Below the pieces are notes generated by a model that saw only the letters and a program-made list of their open reading frames with translations, was not told where the DNA came from and searched no databases. Positions 8,415 to 18,496 of a DNA stretch of 64,000 bases are shown here, in pieces. Origin of the DNA: Citrobacter youngae ATCC 29220 (GTDB taxonomy: Bacteria; Pseudomonadota; Gammaproteobacteria; Enterobacterales; Enterobacteriaceae); NCBI RefSeq assembly GCF_000155975.1, contig NZ_GG730303.1, positions 124,611-188,610 of the forward strand, written 5' to 3'. A program made the translations under genes and the position numbers. Within the stretch, counting starts at the first letter, position 1, and the number at the start of each line of letters is the position of its first letter.

Positions 8415-10423
8415 GATAACTTCCTGTTAATCACACAATCCTGATTTGCGGTTAATGCGCCGGTGTTGCCGTTAATTTCGAAACCCTGCACCTGACGCAT
8501 TTGCGAGAAGTGGTTGGCAAGCGACCAGGCATCAACGCCCATCGCGTACATACGAGCCAGGGAGTAGTCGTTACGCACCGCGCCAAGCGCTTGCTGCATA
8601 AGAGGCTCGTTAGCGCCTGCCAGCATTGGGATTTCGCTGTACTGCAAGCCTTCCATTTCCAGACGGAAGTCCGGACCGGCGGTTCCCTGCGCGCTACGGG
8701 AGCTGGCATACAGCGTTGCTCCGCTCTGGCTGCCGTTACGCATGGCGATCATCGGTTTAATAAAGGCGATTTCTTCCGGCGTCGCCAGGATATACACGGC
8801 ATCAACACGACCGCTGCCGCCGGTGATTTGCGCATCTGTAGGCGCTGCCGGAATCGTCAGACCGCCAATCGTCACGCCAGGCTGCGTTGGTGCAGAGGAG
8901 ACTACCGGACTGCCCGTCAGGGAAATCCCTGAGCCGCCGTTAACGCCCATTTTCAGTTCCGCGGTGGAGCCGAACTTCTGCTGCAGAACGACGCCGCCGC
9001 CCAGTTTTTGCCATTCCTGCGCAAAGGCGTTGGCCACGCGATCGCCTAACGAACTCCGTGGGATCAACAGCAGCGGCGTCTGTTTTCCTTGATCGCGGAT
9101 GTGGCGTGCGGCATCGCGCGCTTCATCTTCTGGCGACAGGGCGAAGTAACAGACGTTCGGCAGGTTTTTCGCCGACTCCGGCTGGTTAAGCGCCAGGACA
9201 TTTAATGGCGTGTTGCTTTTCATCAGCTCTTCGACATTGTTTTTCAGCAGCGGGCCAACAACAATGCTGGCGCCATCCTGCTGAACCTGGGTCAGGATCT
9301 GATTGAGCGGCTGTGATGACGTGTCGTAGATTTTCAGTTCAGCGGACGGATTAGCCGGCGCGCTGGCGGTTGTCGGCTGTGCGGGGGCTGCGGGTTGCGG
9401 TGCTGCGGCCTCTGGCTGTGCTGGCGTCTCGTGGGTTAGATCGCTCACTGACGCCTGAGACGGGCTGGCTACGCCGTCAGTTGTTTGCGGCTGCTCCGTA
9501 GCCGTCGCAGCAGTGGTAACCGCGGCAGGCGTGGCGGCAACAGGGGCAGCTACCGGTTGAGTGCCCTGGTTTTTCGCGGCTTCAAAGCCTTGCTGAATAG
9601 TACGGCCAAATACAGCGGCCTGACCGTTCAGCGGCAGCAGCAGCGCAATTTTGCTGGTGGAGGCGGGCTTAAAGCTCTGCACGTTAACCAACTGCGTTGG
9701 CAACAGTTTTGCCCCCGGATTTTGCGGATAACGTTTTTGCCAGTCGGCAATACCGGCTTTCATCATGTCCGGATCGTTACGGTTATCGAACCAGACGCGC
9801 TGGAGATCCAGCCAGCCTTGCAGCACGTTTTCATCTGCATTGATGACCAGCGCCTGCGCTTGCTCCTGGGTCATGGATGACAGCGCCTGCCAGGTGGCGT
9901 CCATGTTTTTCTGCTTAGCATTCGCCGCCAGCAGCGGTTCCTGGGCGATCAGCGCGCGCAGTAGCGTCAGCGATGGGCGGCCCTGGTTGACGTCGATTTG
10001 CGCCTGCCAGTAACGCGCCTGCTGGTTTTGATCGAAATCGGCCGGGGTGAGTTTATCCAGCAGAGCCTGCGCTCCCGCGACATCTTTCTGCGCGAGCTTG
10101 ATTTCAACGGCAAGCAGTGACTGCTCACGACGCTGGGCATCGTTTAACTTTTGCGGTAGCTGGTTGAACAACTCGATGGCCTGCTGGCTCTTGCCTTCTT
10201 TCAGCAGTGCACGAATGGCGAGTAATTGCCAGTTGGTCTTGCTATCATCTGAGCTTTGCTGCATTTGCTGCAGATAAAAGCCGGAATCAGCCTGCGCAGT
10301 GCCCTGCATATGGGCTGCACTCTGGTCTGGCGCCTGGGTGCCACAGCCTGCGAAAATCAATGCTGCCAGAATGACTGGTAGCGCGCGCGCGGCTTTCAAA
10401 CGAGAAAATGTTGAGGGTACCAT
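8372..10423 (-). CDS. lpoA: LpoA, outer-membrane lipoprotein activator of PBP1A
   Basis: A 683-residue lipoprotein. The signal peptide has lipobox LIFAGC with Cys27. An N-terminal TPR-like domain spans about residues 40-255. A low-complexity linker rich in Ala, Pro, Gln and Thr spans about 285-365. The C-terminal domain resembles periplasmic binding proteins. LpoA crosses the periplasm and stimulates the transpeptidase activity of MrcA/PBP1A. The ATG at 10423 ([10 protein letters not shown]) gives the family N-terminus; the ATG at 10453 adds 10 atypical residues. Divergent from rsmI. Confidence 0.94.
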   Translation of the reverse strand: MVPSTFSRLKAARALPVILAALIFAGCGTQAPDQSAAHMQGTAQADSGFYLQQMQQSSDDSKTNWQLLAIRALLKEGKSQQAIELFNQLPQKLNDAQRREQSLLAVEIKLAQKDVAGAQALLDKLTPADFDQNQQARYWQAQIDVNQGRPSLTLLRALIAQEPLLAANAKQKNMDATWQALSSMTQEQAQALVINADENVLQGWLDLQRVWFDNRNDPDMMKAGIADWQKRYPQNPGAKLLPTQLVNVQSFKPASTSKIALLLPLNGQAAVFGRTIQQGFEAAKNQGTQPVAAPVAATPAAVTTAATATEQPQTTDGVASPSQASVSDLTHETPAQPEAAAPQPAAPAQPTTASAPANPSAELKIYDTSSQPLNQILTQVQQDGASIVVGPLLKNNVEELMKSNTPLNVLALNQPESAKNLPNVCYFALSPEDEARDAARHIRDQGKQTPLLLIPRSSLGDRVANAFAQEWQKLGGGVVLQQKFGSTAELKMGVNGGSGISLTGSPVVSSAPTQPGVTIGGLTIPAAPTDAQITGGSGRVDAVYILATPEEIAFIKPMIAMRNGSQSGATLYASSRSAQGTAGPDFRLEMEGLQYSEIPMLAGANEPLMQQALGAVRNDYSLARMYAMGVDAWSLANHFSQMRQVQGFEINGNTGALTANQDCVINRKLSWLKYQQGQIVPAS

Positions 10424-10487
10424 ACTGTATCCAGTGATATTTTTTTTACTCAATGCTCAATATTAAATCGGCAATACGGACGACACA

Positions 10488-11351
10488 ATGAAACAACACG
10501 AATCGGCGGATAATTCTCAAGGCCAACTCTTTATTGTACCTACTCCTATAGGAAATTTGGCTGATATTACCCAACGAGCGCTCGAAGTTTTACAAGCCGT
10601 TGATTTGATTGCCGCTGAAGACACCCGTCATACCGGATTATTGTTACAACACTTCGCGATTAACGCCCGTTTGTTTGCCTTACACGATCACAATGAGCAA
10701 CAAAAAGCCGAGACGCTGGTGGCAAAGCTCAAAGAGGGGCAAAACATTGCGCTGGTTTCTGATGCCGGAACGCCGCTGATTAACGATCCGGGCTACCATC
10801 TGGTGCGTACCTGTCGCGAAGCGGGGATCCGCGTTGTTCCTCTGCCAGGCCCTTGCGCGGCGATTGCTGCCCTGAGCGCTGCTGGCCTGCCTTCCGACCG
10901 CTTTTGCTATGAAGGTTTTCTGCCTGCCAAATCGAAAGGCCGCCGCGATGCGATGAAAGCCATTGAGGCTGAACCGCGTACGCTTATTTTTTATGAATCC
11001 ACCCACCGTTTGCTGGATAGCCTGGAAGACATGGTTGCCGTCTGGGGCGAATCCCGCTACGTGGTGTTGGCGCGTGAGCTGACTAAAACCTGGGAAACCA
11101 TTCACGGCGCGCCGGTCGGCGAACTGCTGGCGTGGGTCAAGGAAGATGAAAACCGTCGCAAAGGCGAAATGGTGCTGATTGTCGAAGGGCATAAAGCGCA
11201 GGAAGACGATCTCCCGGCCGATGCGCTGCGTACGCTGGCCCTGTTGCAGACAGAACTGCCGCTGAAAAAGGCCGCCGCGCTGGCCGCTGAAATCCACGGC
11301 GTGAAAAAGAATGCGCTGTATAAGTATGCGCTGGACCAGCAGGGGGAGTAA
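10488..11351 (+). CDS. rsmI: RsmI, 16S rRNA 2'-O-ribose C1402 methyltransferase
   Basis: A 287-residue SAM-dependent methyltransferase of the tetrapyrrole methylase fold. Signature [15 protein letters not shown] lies at residues 14-28, and [15 protein letters not shown] near residues 88-102. It modifies C1402 of 16S rRNA in the decoding centre together with RsmH. Divergent from lpoA with a 64-bp intergenic region, the same arrangement as in E. coli. Confidence 0.96.
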   Translation: MKQHESADNSQGQLFIVPTPIGNLADITQRALEVLQAVDLIAAEDTRHTGLLLQHFAINARLFALHDHNEQQKAETLVAKLKEGQNIALVSDAGTPLINDPGYHLVRTCREAGIRVVPLPGPCAAIAALSAAGLPSDRFCYEGFLPAKSKGRRDAMKAIEAEPRTLIFYESTHRLLDSLEDMVAVWGESRYVVLARELTKTWETIHGAPVGELLAWVKEDENRRKGEMVLIVEGHKAQEDDLPADALRTLALLQTELPLKKAAALAAEIHGVKKNALYKYALDQQGE

Positions 11352-11376
11352 AAAGACTGAGATTAAACGTCTGTGT

Positions 11377-11412
11377 GTCGGAAGAAATGTCGGAAGAAAT
11401 GTCGGAAGAACC
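11377..11412. repeat. three tandem 12-bp repeats downstream of rsmI
   Basis: The unit GTCGGAAGAAAT occurs at 11377, 11389 and 11401; the last copy has CC in place of AT. It lies in the 141-bp convergent space between rsmI and agaI, beside a perfect inverted repeat. An overlapping 67-codon frame reads MSEEMSEEMSEE but has no other support. Confidence 0.85.
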
Positions 11413-11420
11413 CGCTGAAA

Positions 11421-11450
11421 GCGTTGCAGCTAAAAGGCAAACTGCAACGC
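11421..11450. other. perfect 9-bp inverted repeat between rsmI and agaI
   Basis: GCGTTGCAG and CTGCAACGC flank a 12-nt loop. No clean T-tract follows on either strand, so it is not a textbook intrinsic terminator, but it is placed where the convergent rsmI and agaI transcripts would end. Confidence 0.6.
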
Positions 11451-11492
11451 GTTGGCGCGATAAAAAGGAGGATGTGGCGCTTACTGTAAATT

Positions 11493-12212
11493 TTATCTAT
11501 CAGGGTATTGTGAGCCGTCAATCAGGCAACTCACATTGCGGTGCAGCCATAAAAATGAAGCAGGCACGGCCGTTGTAAGGGTGGCGGCAAGGTATTTTTC
11601 TACCGCGTCGTGTTTCCCTTCGCCTGCTATCAGCAGCAAGATCTCTTTTGCATTCAGGATATCCTTCAACCCCAATGTAATACCGTGGGTCACACGATTA
11701 GCAGCCGTTTTTAACATGTCGTGATGGCGCGTTTTTTCATCAAGAATGCTGATATGGCAAAACGGTTCCAGGATCTCTGCGGGTTCATTCAACCCCAAAT
11801 GGCCATTTTTGCCTATTCCGAGCAGGCATAAATCGAGGCCACCACGGCTGGCAATAATCTCTGTGATGCGCTCGCACTCCTGCGCGTTAACATTTTCAGA
11901 TTGAAAACCAACCAACTGTTCTGCTCGTAACCCCAGTGGTTGAGCGATGTGCTGTTGCAGGAAAGATTCACACGTTGCGGGTGAGTTCAGCGGAATACCG
12001 ACCCACTCGTCCAGTTTAACGAAAACCACCCGCTCAATATCGATCTTACGTTGGTTAATTTTCTCAACAAAGTAGCGATAGGTGAGAAGCGGTGTGCCCC
12101 CTGTTGCCAGACAGATGGTTGCGTCAGGTTTATTCTGTATCAACGTAATTAGCTGTTCGCTGGCGCGATCGCTTAAGACGTCATAATTATCGCAGTACTG
12201 GGTAGATTGCAT
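11493..12212 (-). CDS. agaI: AgaI, galactosamine-6-phosphate deaminase/isomerase-like protein
   Basis: A 239-residue NagB/glucosamine-6-phosphate-isomerase-family protein. CLATGGTPLLTY, KLDEWVGI and GIGKNGHLGLNEPAE match the phosphate-binding and catalytic loops (NagB: GIGNDGHIAFNEP). Last gene of the agaS-kbaY-agaBCDI operon. The start MQSTQYC at 12212 has AAGGA upstream; the longer frame to 12305 would run back into agaD. In E. coli AgaS, not AgaI, was shown to be the essential deaminase, so the precise role of AgaI is open. Confidence 0.9.
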   Translation of the reverse strand: MQSTQYCDNYDVLSDRASEQLITLIQNKPDATICLATGGTPLLTYRYFVEKINQRKIDIERVVFVKLDEWVGIPLNSPATCESFLQQHIAQPLGLRAEQLVGFQSENVNAQECERITEIIASRGGLDLCLLGIGKNGHLGLNEPAEILEPFCHISILDEKTRHHDMLKTAANRVTHGITLGLKDILNAKEILLLIAGEGKHDAVEKYLAATLTTAVPASFLWLHRNVSCLIDGSQYPDR

Positions 12213-12264
12213 TTCCGAATCCTTTTGCTGGAGGATGTTGCAGGCCGCTTCACCCTCTTTTCGA

Positions 12265-13056
12265 TTAAAGAATGCCAAGTGCTGACGAGATAATAGACAG
12301 TACAAAGGTCACGCCGATTAACAATACCGGGTGTGCTTTTTTTACCCGCAACAGGTAGTACATCAGCAATGTGTAGCCCATCGGTAAAATATTCGGGAAT
12401 ACTTTATCGAAAAAATCCTGCTGTAAAGCCACGCTGTGGGTACTGTCGATTGCAAAAGAAGTTACAACATTAATGTGCACATAGGACGCGATAAGTCCGC
12501 CAATAACCGTGATCCCGAGGATCGTTGCTGAGCGGGCGATCATCTGCGAATTTTCGCGTACTTTATCGATAGCCTTAACGCCTACCGAATAACCGACATG
12601 CGTCCAGCCAACGCGCAGGAAAAAGATCATCAAATAGACGGCGAAAAATAAAATGGGCCCCAGTATGTTTCCCTGGCTGGCGAAAGAGGAACAGATCCCC
12701 GCCATAATAGGCAGTAAGGTGAACCAGAAAATGGCATCACCGATCCCGGCGATAGGTCCGAACAACGCCACTTTCAAGCCTTTAATGGTGTCTCGGTTTT
12801 CCCCTTTTTCTTCCATTGAGATCAACAATCCCATCAGAAAACCGACCAGATTAGGGTGGGTATTGATAAATTCTAAATGATCTTTCATCGCCGCGCTTAG
12901 ACCGGCTTTATCATCTTTATAGATTTTTTTCAGCACCGGGAGCATAGCCCAGGTAAAACCACCTGCCTGCATTCTTTCATAGTTAAAGCTGGCCTGAAGA
13001 AGCGATGAGCGAAAGCCCAGGCGAGTAATGTCTTTTTTACTGATTTCAGATCCCAT
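12265..13056 (-). CDS. agaD: AgaD, PTS system galactosamine-specific EIID component
   Basis: A 263-residue mannose-family EIID membrane protein. It begins MGSEISKKDITRLGFRSSLLQASFNYERMQAGGF, where SLLQASFNYERMQ is an EIID signature, followed by FGPIAGIGDAIFWFTLLPI and several C-terminal membrane segments. The start at 13056 overlaps agaC by 11 nt; a frame running to 13221 is antisense-like extension inside agaC and is rejected. With AgaC and AgaB it forms the galactosamine PTS; it needs EIIA from AgaF. Confidence 0.94.
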   Translation of the reverse strand: MGSEISKKDITRLGFRSSLLQASFNYERMQAGGFTWAMLPVLKKIYKDDKAGLSAAMKDHLEFINTHPNLVGFLMGLLISMEEKGENRDTIKGLKVALFGPIAGIGDAIFWFTLLPIMAGICSSFASQGNILGPILFFAVYLMIFFLRVGWTHVGYSVGVKAIDKVRENSQMIARSATILGITVIGGLIASYVHINVVTSFAIDSTHSVALQQDFFDKVFPNILPMGYTLLMYYLLRVKKAHPVLLIGVTFVLSIISSALGIL

Positions 13057-13852
13057 TGCTATAGTCCTCTTCTTCATTGTTTTTATTGGCGGCAGGCTGA
13101 GGTTGAGCCTGTTGTTTGGCTTTCGCATTGAAAAACTCATATACGGCGAAACCTGCGCCCAACACGGCGACCGGCAGAAGGTTGTTAACCTGGATGTAGC
13201 AAACGAAGAGGAAGCCAGCAATCAGGTAAGGAATGTACTGTGCTTTGAACATCACGCGGAGTAACAAACCAAAACCGACCGCGGGCAAAATGCCACCGGC
13301 TACTTCAAATCCATGTGTTAACCAGGCGGGCATGGCTTTTACCAGTGACTGCATAGCGCCTTGTGCCAGATACGTACACAGGAAGGCGATGACGGCGTAT
13401 GAAGAAGCAACAATCAGCGTTGTTAGCCAGTTCAGACGCGTAAATGCGCTTGTGTTTGCTTCTTTTGCACAATTATCGGCTTTTGCCATGAACAATGAGA
13501 AGGCTGAGTAAAAGAACAATATTACGTATTGCATCAGAAGGCTGAAGGGCAAACCAAGACCGATGGCTGTTTTGGCATCCACGCCGGTAGACCATGCGAT
13601 AACCGTGGTCATTAAACCGGCCATGATTGGATTGGGAGGCTGCACACCTCCTGCGGGGGTCAGACCGGCAAAAGCCAACTCGGTCAAACCTCCCGTAATC
13701 AGGCCAATGTGAATATCACCCAGGATAGCGCCGGTCAAAGTACATACGATAATCGGTCTGAATAAAAACAAGGCTTCCAGCCAAAAGTCGATTCCCAGAA
13801 AGAAGACTAATGCAGCCAGGGATAAACCCTGAATAAGCGTTATTTCATGCAT
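13046..13852 (-). CDS. agaC: AgaC, PTS system galactosamine-specific EIIC component
   Basis: A 268-residue mannose-family EIIC membrane protein. GLITGGLTELAFAGLTPAGGVQPPNP near residues 54-79 is the conserved EIIC loop; multiple hydrophobic helices follow. I use the ATG at 13852 (MHEITLIQGLS), as in E. coli, rather than 13861. It ends EEEDYSNGI, with the agaD ATG embedded 11 nt before the end. Transports galactosamine with AgaB and AgaD. Confidence 0.94.
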   Translation of the reverse strand: MHEITLIQGLSLAALVFFLGIDFWLEALFLFRPIIVCTLTGAILGDIHIGLITGGLTELAFAGLTPAGGVQPPNPIMAGLMTTVIAWSTGVDAKTAIGLGLPFSLLMQYVILFFYSAFSLFMAKADNCAKEANTSAFTRLNWLTTLIVASSYAVIAFLCTYLAQGAMQSLVKAMPAWLTHGFEVAGGILPAVGFGLLLRVMFKAQYIPYLIAGFLFVCYIQVNNLLPVAVLGAGFAVYEFFNAKAKQQAQPQPAANKNNEEEDYSNGI

Positions 13853-13905
13853 ATAGATCACCTCAAGTAAATAAATCCTTTTATTATGAATAAGTTGTTT
13901 ATCTT

Positions 13906-14382
13906 TTAATCAGGGATCTGTTCTTTTTGATCGCCAGGGACATCCTGGATAAAGATATTAACACCCTGTTTCTTTATAAACTGAAGATCATCAAGATCTT
14001 GTCCGTTAACGTAAACTTTGCTGCTGATCTGTTTTTTGCCTTCAGAAAAATGCATATTGCCTACGTTGACGTCGTTCAGCTTAATACCGCCCTCAAGCAA
14101 TCTTCTTACCGTTTGTGGCGTCCGACAAATAAGAAAAATTTTCTGATGTGGTGCGGCTTTACCGATAACGTTTATGGTTTTATCTATGGAAAAAAAGCGA
14201 ATGCCAAAACCGTAGGTTTCGGCTGTGATACCCATTAATTTCTGCTGAATCTCATCCTGAGCAACGTCATCATCAACAACGACTAACAAGTTAGCACCAA
14301 TTGTGGATGTCCATGTAACGCCAACCTGCCCATGTACTAATCGGTTATCGATGCGGGTTAAAAGGATATTTGGACTACTCAT
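13906..14382 (-). CDS. agaB: AgaB, PTS system galactosamine-specific EIIB component
   Basis: A 158-residue cytoplasmic mannose-family EIIB. RIDNRLVHGQVGVTW contains the phosphorylated His17. Phosphate passes from EIIA (AgaF, encoded in the other operon) to this His and then to the sugar. There is a 53-nt gap to agaC and a 188-nt gap from kbaY upstream, the largest gap inside this operon. Confidence 0.94.
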   Translation of the reverse strand: MSSPNILLTRIDNRLVHGQVGVTWTSTIGANLLVVVDDDVAQDEIQQKLMGITAETYGFGIRFFSIDKTINVIGKAAPHQKIFLICRTPQTVRRLLEGGIKLNDVNVGNMHFSEGKKQISSKVYVNGQDLDDLQFIKKQGVNIFIQDVPGDQKEQIPD

Positions 14383-14510
14383 ATTTAAATCCTCACCATA
14401 AAATAATTGAATTAAATAAATTCTTGAAATACATTATTATTACAGTATCGTATTTATAAATTTATTAAGCGTAATATTTAAAAATATCCCCCCCTCTTTA
14501 TGTGTATCAC

Positions 14511-14542
14511 GAGCGCTAACTGGCTTTGTTCAGATAGCGCTC
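14511..14542 (-). other. perfect inverted repeat between kbaY and agaB
   Basis: GAGCGCTA and TAGCGCTC flank a 16-nt loop inside the 188-nt kbaY-agaB spacer. No T-tract follows on the coding strand, so it is more likely an RNA processing or stability hairpin than a terminator. Confidence 0.55.
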
Positions 14543-14570
14543 ATGAATAAAAACGAAAACCAGACGATGG

Positions 14571-15458
<888 letters not shown>

Positions 15459-16613
15459 TTAGGCGTTCCAGGGATGAATAACAACGCCCTGTACGACGCG
15501 GTTCACGGTACCGCTGGCAGAAGGCGTATCTGGCGTATTACCGATACTGATTGACTGTGTCAGGGCGAAGACCTGAGCGTACATCAGGAAGCAGAACGCC
15601 AGTTCCACATCAATGAAGGTGCGGGCAGGCGGCAGCAGGATATGCGGGCCGGCTTCAATCACGTCATCGGTTTGTGCGGCAATGGCGACCACCCGTAGTG
15701 CCTGCCGATCGCGACGCAACTCCGCCAGTAAATCGAGATCGTACTGACGTGTGTAAGGATGGCTAGAGATAAAGACCACCACCAGCGTTTCGCTATCGAC
15801 CAGCGATTTTGGCCCATGACGAAAACCGGTCGGCGAGTCATAGAATGCCGCCAGTTTACCCGCCGTCAGTTCCAGGACTTTCAGTGCCGATTCACGCGCT
15901 GCTCCCTGTAACCCACCGCTACCGAGATAGACGATCCGTTTCCATGGCGCGTTGCCGAACACGCCGTCGCTGAAATCACCCAGTGAAGTCAGGATCGTCT
16001 GGCAACGATCGGCTACGTCGCGGAAGGTCTGGCTGTTGATTTTTTGCGGGGCGAATACCGCCAGGCAACTGGCCATCATGGTGGTAATACTGCTGGTCAT
16101 GGCGAAGCCACGATCGTGCGTTTCAGCAGGCATTAACAGTGCAAAGGCATTGTCGCTCTCGACTGCGTTTTGATACAGGCTACCTGCTTCGTTACAGGTA
16201 ATTGGCAGGTGATAACACTCAGGTACAAACTGATTAGCCAGTTCCACTGCCGCAACGCTTTCAGGGCTGTTACCTGAGCGAGCGAAAGAAACCAGTAGCA
16301 GAGGATGTGCGGGATTCAGATAATCCATCGGATTGGTGACCAGATCGGTGGTCGGCACGGCGCTGATATTTTTTCCGGTTTGGCTTGCCAGCCACGGAGC
16401 AATAATGTCGCCGATAAATGCGGAAGTACCCGCTCCGGTCAGAACGATCCGCAGATCGTTTTTGCGCAGCAATGGCGCGAGAAAGCTATCAATGGCAGAT
16501 CGAATATTATCGATATTAGCGAGAGAGCGGATCCAACTAGCGGGTTGCTGACGGATCTCTTCTTCTGTCCAGGTGCCCGTCGACGCGTGAGCAGGGGTGT
16601 AGGTTTCTGGCAT
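15459..16613 (-). CDS. agaS: AgaS, galactosamine-6-phosphate deaminase/isomerase (SIS domains)
   Basis: A 384-residue protein with two SIS phosphosugar-binding domains (LTGAGTSAFIGD near residues 59-70; YLGSGGLQGAARESALKVLEL near residues 219-239). In E. coli AgaS was shown genetically to be the galactosamine-6-phosphate deaminase/isomerase yielding tagatose-6-phosphate. First gene of agaS-kbaY-agaBCDI; AgaR-like operators lie upstream. Confidence 0.94.
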   Translation of the reverse strand: MPETYTPAHASTGTWTEEEIRQQPASWIRSLANIDNIRSAIDSFLAPLLRKNDLRIVLTGAGTSAFIGDIIAPWLASQTGKNISAVPTTDLVTNPMDYLNPAHPLLLVSFARSGNSPESVAAVELANQFVPECYHLPITCNEAGSLYQNAVESDNAFALLMPAETHDRGFAMTSSITTMMASCLAVFAPQKINSQTFRDVADRCQTILTSLGDFSDGVFGNAPWKRIVYLGSGGLQGAARESALKVLELTAGKLAAFYDSPTGFRHGPKSLVDSETLVVVFISSHPYTRQYDLDLLAELRRDRQALRVVAIAAQTDDVIEAGPHILLPPARTFIDVELAFCFLMYAQVFALTQSISIGNTPDTPSASGTVNRVVQGVVIHPWNA

Positions 16614-16667
16614 AACTTAAGTCCTTAGTCTCGTAAATTCCACATAAGACGCTGGCGAAAATGTCGC

Positions 16668-16690
16668 TATCTTTCGTTTCGTTTCACTTG
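16668..16690 (-). promoter_or_regulatory. AgaR-like operator 1 upstream of agaS
   Basis: TATCTTTCGTTTCGTTTCAC matches the AgaR consensus pattern TTTCRTTTYRTTTY, about 55-75 bp upstream of the agaS start. Confidence 0.75.
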
Positions 16691-16746
16691 TTCATATGAT
16701 CGATTGATTAAAATTTATATGAAAGAAATCGAAAGTTCAATGATGC

Positions 16747-16771
16747 AAAATGAAATAAAACGAAATTTGTG
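16747..16771 (-). promoter_or_regulatory. AgaR-like operator 2 upstream of agaS
   Basis: AATGAAATAAAACGAAAT is the inverted form of the TTTCGTTTTATTTC motif, about 135-158 bp upstream of agaS. A weaker copy (GAAAGAAATCGAAAG) lies between the two operators. Confidence 0.7.
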
Positions 16772-16852
16772 ATTATGAGAACGAAGGATGTGATTATCTT
16801 GTTGATCTATAAAGAATCGCTTGCAGATAGTGCGGAGCAAAATTTTATTAAG

Positions 16853-16893
16853 CGAAAGAAAAAGAAAGGCCTTGCGATCGGAGACCGCAGGCC
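16853..16893 (-). terminator. intrinsic terminator of the kbaZ-agaA operon
   Basis: Read on the minus strand: GGCCTGCG, a 9-nt loop, CGCAAGGCC (one bulged base), then TTTCTTTTTC. It lies just past the agaA stop codon and separates the two aga operons. Confidence 0.8.
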
Positions 16894-16915
16894 AATACGA
16901 GTCAAAATGAAAGGT

Positions 16916-18049
16916 CTAAAGGGGGAGAGCCTGACCCTGAATCCAGATCTGCTGCATATGCAGGCCGCTATTGAGAGCGATAATGTCGGCACATTTGCCC
17001 ACCGCTAACGATCCGCGTTGGCGATCGATTCCCAACAGGCGAGCAGGATGGAGTGAAGCCATGCGGATTGCCTCTTCAGCGGTAATCCCGGTGAACTCGA
17101 CCATATTACGTACGGCTGCATCAACCGAGAGCGTGCTGCCCGCCAGGCCACCGGAAGCGGTACGCACAATACCGCTGCGCATTTCCACTTCCTCACCGCA
17201 GAGCGTATAGCGCCCGTCCGGCATGCCAGCAGCCTGCATGGCATCGGTGATCAGCACCAGTCTGTCTTTCGCACAACAGCAGCATAGCTTCATAGCTGCC
17301 GGGTGGACATGGTGTCCGTCAGCAATGAGCTCCAGCCAGGCGCGAGGGTCGGTTAACCCTGCGCCAACCATGCCTGGCTCCCGGTGATGTAAACCGGTCA
17401 TACCGTTATAGCAGTGAACCAGCCCGTCAGCTCCGGCATCAAAGGCGGCGCGAGTTTGCTCCCAGGTTGCTGCGCTATGGCCTAGCATTACCCGTACATT
17501 GCGCTGCTTCAGATGTTTGATAGTCTGCAATGCGCCAGTTTTTTCTGGCGCCAGCGCAACGACGCGCAAAGTCTGTTGGGAAATCGCAATTAGTTCGTCC
17601 AGTTCACTGAGATCCAGTTCCCTGAAAAGCTCAGGCGGATGCGCCCCTTTGTTCTGAGGCGTAAAGTACGGGCCTTCAAGATAACTACCCAGTACCTGCG
17701 CGCCAGGCCCGCCGGAATAGTAGTGGCGGGCAATACGTTTCAGCACCCGGTGAATATCTGGTAATGGGGCGGTGACGGTGGTGGGTAGCCAACTGGCTAC
17801 CCCTTCGCGCGCTTTGTGCATTGCCAGCTTATCAAGCGTATCCGGCGCATCGTCCATGACATCGACACCTGCGCCTCCGTGCACATGGGTATCGATATAT
17901 GCGGGGCACAACAGCTCCGCATCGCGCACCATTATGCCTGAGACGATAGGCTCAATGGCTGTAATGATGCCATCCTCAATACGCACCTGATGATCGTCCA
18001 GCCAGCCTTGTTCCGTGAGCAGACGCTTGGCGCGTAGCACCTGTGTCAT
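16916..18049 (-). CDS. agaA: AgaA, N-acetylgalactosamine-6-phosphate deacetylase
   Basis: A 377-residue amidohydrolase of the NagA family. Visible metal and catalytic residues: DTHVHGG (His55, His57), YLEGPYF (Glu125), LGHSAA (His191), VHCYNGM (His212) and ITDAM (Asp269). It removes acetyl from GalNAc-6-phosphate to give GalN-6-phosphate. Four consecutive cysteines (256-259) sit ten residues before the catalytic Asp. Full length here, unlike E. coli K-12, where a deletion truncates it. Start ATG overlaps the agaF stop (ATGA). Confidence 0.95.
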   Translation of the reverse strand: MTQVLRAKRLLTEQGWLDDHQVRIEDGIITAIEPIVSGIMVRDAELLCPAYIDTHVHGGAGVDVMDDAPDTLDKLAMHKAREGVASWLPTTVTAPLPDIHRVLKRIARHYYSGGPGAQVLGSYLEGPYFTPQNKGAHPPELFRELDLSELDELIAISQQTLRVVALAPEKTGALQTIKHLKQRNVRVMLGHSAATWEQTRAAFDAGADGLVHCYNGMTGLHHREPGMVGAGLTDPRAWLELIADGHHVHPAAMKLCCCCAKDRLVLITDAMQAAGMPDGRYTLCGEEVEMRSGIVRTASGGLAGSTLSVDAAVRNMVEFTGITAEEAIRMASLHPARLLGIDRQRGSLAVGKCADIIALNSGLHMQQIWIQGQALPL

Positions 18050-18480
18050 ATCCCTTCCTCGACGGTTTTTTCCTCGCGGCAGCGTCCCAGTTCGTCCACC
18101 AGGCTGGTCAAACCCCGATGTCCGCATTCCAGCGCCTGCAAACGAAATGCTTCGCTGCTCAGGTCGTCGCGCTCCAGTACCATTTCCAGCAGCAGTTGCA
18201 GATTGGTGCCAGCGATCACTTCAGTACCTTGCCTTTGCATGGCCAGTGTGGAAGCGACGCGAAATGGCGTCCCGCCCAACAAGTCTGTCAGAAAGACGAT
18301 GTCTTGCTGAGCATCCAGTTCACTCACTGCCTGTTCAAGTTGCGAGGTGAGTAAGGCTGTTGTTGAGGTTTCCGGAAAGTCGATGGCGATGAACTGAGTC
18401 TGTTCACCTAAAATCTGTTTCATCGCTTTTTCCATTCCGCTGGCAAACCCGCCATGACCCGTCAAAATAATACCTAACAT
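18046..18480 (-). CDS. agaF: AgaF, PTS system N-acetylgalactosamine-specific EIIA component
   Basis: A 144-residue mannose-family EIIA. ILTGHGGFASGME carries the phosphorylated His9; DLLGGTPF near residues 63-70 is the second conserved loop. It takes phosphate from HPr and passes it to EIIB. As the only EIIA gene of this family in the window, it probably serves both AgaV and AgaB. The stop overlaps the agaA start. Confidence 0.95.
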   Translation of the reverse strand: MLGIILTGHGGFASGMEKAMKQILGEQTQFIAIDFPETSTTALLTSQLEQAVSELDAQQDIVFLTDLLGGTPFRVASTLAMQRQGTEVIAGTNLQLLLEMVLERDDLSSEAFRLQALECGHRGLTSLVDELGRCREEKTVEEGI

Positions 18481-18496
18481 CTACAACCCCTTATAT

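Larger units (their letters stand above)
16614..16915. other. agaA-agaS intergenic region: terminator plus agaS promoter
   Basis: About 300 bp without a gene. The distal part (16853-16893) is the terminator of the kbaZ-agaA operon. The proximal part (16668-16771) holds AgaR-like operators and must hold the agaS promoter. An 80-codon plus-strand frame starting at 16769 crosses the terminator and agaA and is spurious. Confidence 0.75.

Noticed and set aside
11375..11578. 67-codon frame starting MSEEMSEEMSEE
   Set aside because: It comes from the 12-bp repeats, has no clear ribosome-binding site and runs antisense into agaI.
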